From an uncultured Methylobacteriaceae bacterium (GTDB lineage: Bacteria > Pseudomonadota > Alphaproteobacteria > Rhizobiales > Beijerinckiaceae): a DNA stretch of 5,194 bases. Position 1 is the stretch's first letter, and the number at the start of each line of letters is the position of its first letter. Both the position numbers and the translations under genes were made by a program. The notes under the pieces are model-generated. The model was not told the DNA's origin. It worked only from the letters and a program-made list of their open reading frames with translations, and made no database searches. Below, in pieces: positions 1 through 5,194 of this stretch. The stretch lies in the NCBI GenBank assembly GCA_937872715.1, contig CALMTJ010000063.1:1-5194 (forward strand). Reading direction: 5' to 3'.

Positions 1-394
1 TCTCCACGTAGACGGTCGCCACCCGGGCGACGATCCAGTTCGGCGAGAGCCGCGCGACGCCGATGATGAAGCCGAGCGACGTGGCCAGCACGATCCCGAT
101 ACCGGCGACCAGCAGGGTGTTGAGGAGCCCGACGAAGAAGGCCGCGCCGTAGGTCGAGGTGGCCGAATACGGGATCAGCGTCTGGCCGACGTCGAAGCCG
201 GACGTCGAGTCGAGGAAGGCGAAGCCCGACGCGATCTTCGCGGCCCGGAGATTGTCGATCGCGTTCGCGGCCGCGATCCAGATCAGGCCGACCACGACGG
301 CCACCAGGACGACCTGGTAGGCGATGCCCCTGATCTTGGGGTCGTTGATCAGCGAGGCTCTCGCCGGAGGTGCGGAACGCGCGATGGTGGACAA
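1..394 (-). CDS. aapQ: General L-amino-acid ABC transporter permease AapQ, N-terminal part (runs off the window)
   Basis: This is one of two inner-membrane permease subunits of a broad-specificity L-amino-acid importer (AapJQMP/BztABCD type), which receives substrate from the periplasmic protein AapJ. The first 131 residues are visible, starting MSTIARSAPP. A cytoplasmic tail of about 23 residues is followed by a membrane segment (about 26-43, YQVVLVAVVVGLIWIAAA). A periplasmic loop (about 46-84) is long for an amino-acid permease, as in AapQ/BztB proteins. A second membrane segment (about 85-113) contains the LLNTLLVAG signature that opens the permease domain of polar amino-acid transporters. 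No in-frame ATG or GTG fits the N-terminus. TTG at 394 is preceded at 7 nt by GGCGGAG, so I chose it. The gene follows aapJ after 107 nt holding a strong hairpin. Family assignment is firm; the exact start is less so. Confidence 0.9.
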   Translation of the reverse strand, partial: MSTIARSAPPARASLINDPKIRGIAYQVVLVAVVVGLIWIAAANAIDNLRAAKIASGFAFLDSTSGFDVGQTLIPYSATSTYGAAFFVGLLNTLLVAGIGIVLATSLGFIIGVARLSPNWIVARVATVYVE

Positions 395-401
395 GCCGTA
401 A

Positions 402-408
402 CTCCGCC
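402..408 (-). promoter_or_regulatory. Ribosome binding site that sets the TTG start of aapQ
   Basis: On the minus strand GGCGGAG lies 7 nt before the TTG at 394-392. It is the main reason for choosing this non-ATG start, since the reading frame upstream stays open without any better start codon close by. Its position is clear in the sequence; its use is inferred. Confidence 0.6.
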
Positions 409-463
409 GGGACTTGGAAGGCTCGCATCCGCCGGCCGCTCGAAGCAAGGGCCGGGCCTGAAG

Positions 464-495
464 CGGTCGGGAGCGGAGGAACCCGCTCCCGACCG
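464..495 (-). promoter_or_regulatory. Intercistronic hairpin between aapJ and aapQ (mRNA stabiliser or attenuator)
   Basis: A perfect 13-bp inverted repeat, arms CGGTCGGGAGCGG (464-476) and CCGCTCCCGACCG (483-495), encloses a 6-nt loop. On the minus-strand transcript it begins 6 nt after the aapJ stop codon. No run of U follows, so it does not look like a full intrinsic terminator. Stem-loops at this position, after the binding-protein gene and before the permease gene, are well known in ABC operons. They protect the upstream message from 3' exonucleases or partly stop transcription, so the binding protein is made in excess. The structure is seen; that role is inferred from other operons. Confidence 0.8.
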
Positions 496-501
496 GTCAG
501 G

Positions 502-1536
502 TCAGCGGATCGGGGGAGCGTACTGGATGCCGCCCTTCGACCAGAGCGCGTTGAGGCCGCGCTTGATCTTCAGGCGGGAGCCTTCGCCGATGTTGCGCTC
601 GAAGATCTCCCCGTAATTGCCGACGCCCTTGATGATCTTGACCGCCCAATCCTTCGTCAGGCCGATGCCCTCGCCGAACGAACCCTCGACGCCGAGAAGA
701 CGCTTGATCTCGGGATTGTCGGATTTCATCATCCCGTCGACATTCGCCTTCGTCACGCCGAGCTCCTCGGCGTTCACCAGCGCGTAGCCGACCCAGGTGA
801 CGATGTCGGCCCATTGGCCGTCCCCCTTCTTCACGCCCGGGCCGAGCGGCTCCTTGGAGATGATCTCGGGCAGGACGATGTGGTCGTCCGGAGACGAGGC
901 GCGCAGCCGCTCCGAATAGAGGCCGGACGCGTCCGTCGTGAAGGCATCGCACCGGCCCGTGTCATAGGCCTTGAAGGTCTCGTCGGACGAGGCGAACGCG
1001 ACGACCTCGTATTTGAGGTTGTTCGCGCGGAAGAAGTCCGCGAGGTTCAGCTCGGTCGTCGTGCCCTGCTGCGTGCAGATCGAGGCGCCGTTCAGCTCCT
1101 TCGCTGACGAGACGCCGAGCTTCTTGCGGACCATGAAGCCCTGCCCGTCATAGTAGTTCACACCCGTGAAATGCAGCCCGAGCGAGGTGTCGCGCGACAT
1201 AGTGACGGTCGTGTTCCGCACGAGGATGTCGACTTCGCCCGATTGCAGGGCGGTGAAACGATCCTTGGCGGCCAGCGGCGTGAACCGCACCTTCGTCGCG
1301 TCGCCGAAGATCGCGGCCGCGACGGCCCGGCAGTAATCGACGTCGAAGCCGGTCCAGTTGCCCTGAGCGTCGGGCACGCCGAACCCGGCGAGGCCGGTAT
1401 TGGCGCCGCATTGCAGGTAGCCCTTCTGCTTGATGTTCGCGAGCGTCGCCTGGGCCGACGCGCCCGTCGCGAGCAGGCCTGCGCCGGCGAGGCTCACCCC
1501 GATCCCGAGAGCCAGGGAAGCGATGGTCGACTTCAT
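502..1536 (-). CDS. aapJ: General L-amino-acid ABC transporter periplasmic substrate-binding protein AapJ
   Basis: This periplasmic protein captures polar L-amino acids and delivers them to the AapQM permease. The 344 residues match the usual AapJ length. Residues 1-28 are a Sec signal peptide (MKSTIASLAL start, hydrophobic core, cleavage near ASA|QA). The mature part is a family 3 solute-binding fold: N-lobe from about residue 32 with AKDRFTALQSGEVDILVRNTT (89-110), then NYYDGQGFMV (127-136), ICTQQGTTTE (153-162) and TTDASGLYSE (200-209). Cysteines at 43, 69, 153 and 196 could form the disulfides common in this subfamily. The C-terminal stretch KDWAVKIIKGVGNYGEIFE is typical of AapJ/BztA. 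The frame is open for 34 further codons upstream, but ATG at 1536 directly begins the signal peptide and has GGAG about 11 nt upstream. The gene is preceded by a likely sigma-54 promoter and followed by a hairpin and aapQ. Confidence 0.96.
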   Translation of the reverse strand: MKSTIASLALGIGVSLAGAGLLATGASAQATLANIKQKGYLQCGANTGLAGFGVPDAQGNWTGFDVDYCRAVAAAIFGDATKVRFTPLAAKDRFTALQSGEVDILVRNTTVTMSRDTSLGLHFTGVNYYDGQGFMVRKKLGVSSAKELNGASICTQQGTTTELNLADFFRANNLKYEVVAFASSDETFKAYDTGRCDAFTTDASGLYSERLRASSPDDHIVLPEIISKEPLGPGVKKGDGQWADIVTWVGYALVNAEELGVTKANVDGMMKSDNPEIKRLLGVEGSFGEGIGLTKDWAVKIIKGVGNYGEIFERNIGEGSRLKIKRGLNALWSKGGIQYAPPIR

Positions 1537-1576
1537 GATCGGATGATCTCCACTCTGTCTTGCCTCTTGTTGATTG

Positions 1577-1595
1577 CACCGGCCGGAGGCCGGTG
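1577..1595 (-). promoter_or_regulatory. Hairpin in the presumed aapJ leader
   Basis: A perfect 8-bp inverted repeat (CACCGGCC, 3-nt loop, GGCCGGTG) lies 41 nt before the aapJ start codon. It sits between the predicted sigma-54 transcription start (about 1611) and the ribosome binding site. No U-run follows on the minus strand, so it is not a terminator. It could be a leader structure affecting mRNA stability or a protein-binding palindrome. The repeat is visible; no function can be assigned, and GC-rich DNA makes chance palindromes common. Confidence 0.4.
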
Positions 1596-1621
1596 GCTGC
1601 GGACGGCAGGCGATCGTCGAT

Positions 1622-1637
1622 AGCAGCTTTGATGCCA
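1622..1637 (-). promoter_or_regulatory. Candidate sigma-54 (RpoN) -24/-12 promoter of the aap operon
   Basis: Read on the minus strand, TGGCATCAAAGCTGCT aligns without gaps to the sigma-54 consensus TGGCACGNNNNTTGCW. The invariant GG and GC pairs have exactly the right spacing, with mismatches only at the less conserved positions 6, 7 and 12. Transcription would begin near 1611, giving a 5' leader of about 75 nt. Amino-acid ABC operons, including aap in rhizobia, are known to be under nitrogen (Ntr) control, which fits. I could not find a convincing NtrC enhancer site upstream; any such site would lie inside the 3' end of the channel gene. A GCTTT...AAAGC imperfect palindrome (1626-1645) overlaps the element. 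No better sigma-70 promoter was seen in the 125-bp gap. Confidence 0.55.
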
Positions 1638-1661
1638 TCGAAAGCGATCACGAGGGGCCGG

Positions 1662-3029
1662 TCAAGTCGACGGGCGAGATTCCGTGTGCGGCCCGGGCCC
1701 CCCGGCCTCCCCGAACCCGGGCAGGTCGCCCCGCGTCACGACCACCTCGCGCCGCGGCACCGGCATGGCGATGCCCGCCTCCCGGAACGCGCGCCAGATC
1801 GCCAGGAGCACCTCCCCCTTCACGTTCTGCACGCCGTTATGGGCGTCCGCGATCCAGAACCGAAGCTGGAGCTCGAAGGCGCTTTCCCCGAAGGCCATGA
1901 GAAGGGCGGTCGGCGCCGGGGCCGGCAGGATGCGGGGCGAGGTCCTGGCCGCCTCCTTCATCAGGGTGAGGACGCGGTCGAGGTCGCTGTCGAGCGGCGC
2001 CCGGACCTCCACCTTGAGGCGCACGCGCTCGCTCTTGTGCGACCAGTTCAGCACCCGCTGCGTGATGATGTCCTCGTTCGGGATCAGGTACTCGGTCCCG
2101 TCGCGCGTCTCGACGGAGATGTAGCGCGCGCCGAGCGCCGAGACCCAGCCATAGGTGCCGCCGACCTCGATCACGTCGCCCGGCTTGATGGAGCGGTCGA
2201 GCAGGAGGACGATGCCGCTGAACAGGTTCGACACGGTCTTCTGCAGCCCGAGCCCGACCCCGACGCCCACCGCGCCGGTGAGGAGCGCGAAGGCGGACAG
2301 GTCGAGCCCGACGCTGGTCAGGGCCAGGACGAAGGCGAGCCCGATCAGGCCGATCTTCAGGAGCTTCGCGAAGAGAACCTGGGCGCGGGGCGAGAGGTCC
2401 GAGTGGCGCAGCACCCGCTGCTGGACGATTCGACCCGTCAGCGTCGCCGCCCAGAGGAGCACCGCGAGCGAGACCGCGCCGCGGATGAGGGTCAGCGCGC
2501 TCACCCGGGCGGCACCGACCGTGACCGCGATCCCGTCCAGCGCCTCCGAGAGCGGCCCGAGCAGGTGGAGGATGTTCAGCGCCGCGAGCGTCCAGGCCGC
2601 GAAGGCGGCCATGCGGGCGAGCCCCCCATGCGGCACGAACTCGGCCACGAGCCGGATGCAGAGCCAGGCGAGGAGGAGGTTCGCGGCGATCCGGGTCACG
2701 TCCGAAGGCCAGTCGAACCGATCCGCGATCGCCAGGGCGACCCAGAGGCCGAAGGTCCACAGGGCGGGCATGAGAAGCGGCGGCAGCCGGTCGGCGAGCG
2801 CGCCCCGTCTCGCGCCGAGCCACGTCGCGGGGGTGAGATCGCCGGCCGTCCTCACGTACCGGGCGAGCCGGATCCGCAGCGGCCGCGCGACGAACCACGC
2901 CGCGACACCGGTCAGCGCCACGGCCGGGAGCTGGACCAGGTTCGCGGACGTGACGACGTTGGCGGCGAGCCACGCGAGGGCCGCTTCGAGCCGCGCCAGG
3001 CCGGCATCGATGAACGAGATCGGCTCCAT
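1662..3029 (-). CDS. MscS-family small-conductance mechanosensitive ion channel
   Basis: This predicted inner-membrane channel would open under membrane tension and release solutes during hypo-osmotic shock. The protein has 455 residues, longer than E. coli MscS (about 286) because of extra N-terminal membrane helices. Hydrophobic segments lie at about 31-50, 84-103, 112-131, 139-158, 178-197 and 221-242. The pore helix and start of the beta domain follow (about 244-288), with the glycine/alanine-rich TGAVGVGVGLGLQKTVSNLF run and then DRSIKPGDVIEV, both hallmarks of MscS. The cytoplasmic beta domain continues with the YLIPNEDIITQRVLNWS motif (314-330) and a C-terminal alpha/beta vestibule region to about 425. 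The start at 3029 has GGGAGG 4 nt upstream. The frame is open further upstream through glcF, but that part is a shadow. It lies 29 nt after glcF, so co-transcription is likely. No terminator is visible after its stop. Confidence 0.93.
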   Translation of the reverse strand: MEPISFIDAGLARLEAALAWLAANVVTSANLVQLPAVALTGVAAWFVARPLRIRLARYVRTAGDLTPATWLGARRGALADRLPPLLMPALWTFGLWVALAIADRFDWPSDVTRIAANLLLAWLCIRLVAEFVPHGGLARMAAFAAWTLAALNILHLLGPLSEALDGIAVTVGAARVSALTLIRGAVSLAVLLWAATLTGRIVQQRVLRHSDLSPRAQVLFAKLLKIGLIGLAFVLALTSVGLDLSAFALLTGAVGVGVGLGLQKTVSNLFSGIVLLLDRSIKPGDVIEVGGTYGWVSALGARYISVETRDGTEYLIPNEDIITQRVLNWSHKSERVRLKVEVRAPLDSDLDRVLTLMKEAARTSPRILPAPAPTALLMAFGESAFELQLRFWIADAHNGVQNVKGEVLLAIWRAFREAGIAMPVPRREVVVTRGDLPGFGEAGGPGPHTESRPST

Positions 3030-3058
3030 CCGGCCTCCCGGGCTCGACGGCCCGTCCC

Positions 3059-4398
<1,340 letters not shown>

Positions 4399-4399
<1 letters not shown>

Positions 4400-4713
4400 C
4401 AGCGATCTCCCGCCGCGAACTCCGCCGGAGCCTCGGCTCCGCTACGCTCGGCCGCGGCCGCGACCTCCGCGACCCGATCCGGCGTCATCTGCGTCCAGCC
4501 GCCCTGGTGGAAGCGCGTCACGGCCCGGCGCCAGCGTTCGAACAGCGCCGGATCCGTCATGGCCAGCGCGACCGGCGCGTCCGATCGCGCGAGGCGCGCG
4601 ATCTCGGCCAGCAGTTCCCAATCGCGTGCGACGGCGACGGCCGCCATCCGGCCGCCCAGGAGGGCATCGAGCCCTTCGACGTAGAGGTCGCGGCGGGAGC
4701 GCGTCTCTTTCAT
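4399..4713 (-). CDS. Small hypothetical protein (104 aa) between a nucleotidyltransferase and glcF
   Basis: I do not recognise this protein family. It begins MKETRSRRDLYVEGLDALLG. It looks mainly helical, alanine- and arginine-rich, with a hydrophobic helix at about 22-29, the segment ALFERWRRAVTRFHQGGW (56-73) and an acidic/alanine C-terminus. No signal peptide, membrane helix or metal-binding motif is evident. The start is set by its ATGA overlap with the nucleotidyltransferase stop (4713-4710); no strong ribosome binding site is visible, consistent with translational coupling. Its stop overlaps the glcF start (TGATG). The arrangement supports a real coding gene that works with, or is regulated alongside, the nucleotidyltransferase. 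The longer open frame upstream to 5169 lies over the nucleotidyltransferase gene and has an arginine-rich shadow composition, so I excluded it. Confidence 0.75.
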
Positions 4714-5194
4714 CTGGCCACGAGTCCCACCAGCACCATGTTCTCGAGCGCGGTCTCCCGATCGCGGGCGTTCGGGAACTGCTTGATCGCCGCCCGGATC
4801 TCCGACAGCTGCAACGCGCAGTGGCTCATCAGCCAGGCGATGTCGGCGATGTCGCTCTCGTTCGCCCGCGTGAGCTTCGACCCTGCCACGATCGCGGGGC
4901 TCGGCATCGCGATGGTCAGTTTGCCGTAGCGCGCCACGATGTCCAGTTGGAAGCTCTTGGGCAGCGAAACGGGTCCGGGCCGGACGATCTGGAGATAGAC
5001 CTCGCCCTGCTTCACGTCGCCCCTCGGGTCGAACAGGAGGCCGACGGCGCGGCAGGCCCCCTCGAGCTCTCCCGCGTCGTAGTCGGACGCCTTGTCCCAG
5101 ACGTCGATGTCCTCCGTCTGGCGCGAGTGCAGGCCGAGATGGATGAGCGGCGTGCTGCCGATGAGGCACAGGGTCGTGGGCCGCTGTATCCGGG
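4710..5194 (-). CDS. Nucleotidyltransferase of the small DUF6036/AbiEii-like type, 3' part (start outside the window)
   Basis: The visible 160 residues carry a polymerase-beta-type nucleotidyltransferase core. LIGSTPLIHLG (visible residues 10-20) supplies the glycine/serine motif. RQTEDIDVW (24-32) follows with the two metal-binding aspartates D28 and D30, and FQLDIVARYG (81-90) supplies a third, D84. AGSKLTRANESDIADIAWL (103-121) has the Lys and Asp residues typical of these small transferases. All expected acidic residues are present, so the enzyme is probably active. The substrate is unknown; relatives include antitoxin and toxin nucleotidyltransferases and uncharacterised housekeeping-like proteins. 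An internal GTG at 5015 could serve as a start but would remove the active site, so the true start lies upstream, beyond 5194. The stop overlaps the next ORF by 4 nt. The fold assignment is by motif recognition only. Confidence 0.75.
   Translation of the reverse strand, partial: RIQRPTTLCLIGSTPLIHLGLHSRQTEDIDVWDKASDYDAGELEGACRAVGLLFDPRGDVKQGEVYLQIVRPGPVSLPKSFQLDIVARYGKLTIAMPSPAIVAGSKLTRANESDIADIAWLMSHCALQLSEIRAAIKQFPNARDRETALENMVLVGLVAR

Noticed and set aside
1576..1596. GCACC...GGTG palindrome before aapJ as an NtrC binding site
   Set aside because: The half-sites are too far apart (11 nt) for the NtrC consensus, and the site lies downstream of the predicted promoter.
3039..3054. CGGGC/GCCCG inverted repeat in the glcF-channel gap
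   Set aside because: Only 5 bp with a 6-nt loop in very GC-rich DNA and no U-run; likely chance.
4484..4532. R-AVTRF-H in the 104-residue ORF as a possible HEPN RNase motif (Rx4-6H)
   Set aside because: A single match in an arginine-rich protein without the usual surrounding HEPN residues; too weak to call a HEPN toxin.

Overview
The window is GC-rich, gene-dense DNA. Its gene content and protein style point to an alphaproteobacterium of the Hyphomicrobiales (Rhizobiales), plausibly a Methylobacterium-like organism; the genus is an inference. Every gene I can support lies on the minus strand, so transcription runs from position 5194 down to 1. The long open frames on the plus strand are GC-driven shadows.

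In transcription order, positions 5194-3059 hold a tightly packed gene string. First is the 3' part of a small nucleotidyltransferase with an intact-looking GS...DxD...D active site; its start lies outside the window. It overlaps by 4 nt (ATGA) an unrecognised 104-residue ORF. That ORF overlaps by 1 nt (TGATG) glcF, the iron-sulfur subunit of glycolate oxidase. After 29 nt comes a 455-residue MscS-family mechanosensitive channel (3029-1662). The overlaps imply one mRNA with coupled translation. The usual glycolate oxidase partners GlcD and GlcE are not directly upstream of glcF, where they are often found.

A 125-bp intergenic region (1537-1661) separates this string from a general L-amino-acid ABC uptake operon. 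It contains a good match to a sigma-54 -24/-12 promoter (1622-1637) and a short perfect hairpin in the presumed leader. aapJ (periplasmic binding protein, 1536-502) follows, then a 13-bp perfect inverted repeat six nt after its stop, then the start of aapQ (permease, TTG start at 394), which runs off the window at position 1. The second permease and the ATPase (aapM, aapP) would be expected beyond position 1.

Functionally there are two units: a nitrogen-regulated-looking amino-acid importer, and a gene string joining glycolate oxidation, a membrane tension channel and an unexplained nucleotidyltransferase/small-ORF pair. I see no RNA genes, insertion sequences, CRISPR arrays or attachment sites. 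The least explained part is the nucleotidyltransferase/small-ORF pair coupled to glcF.
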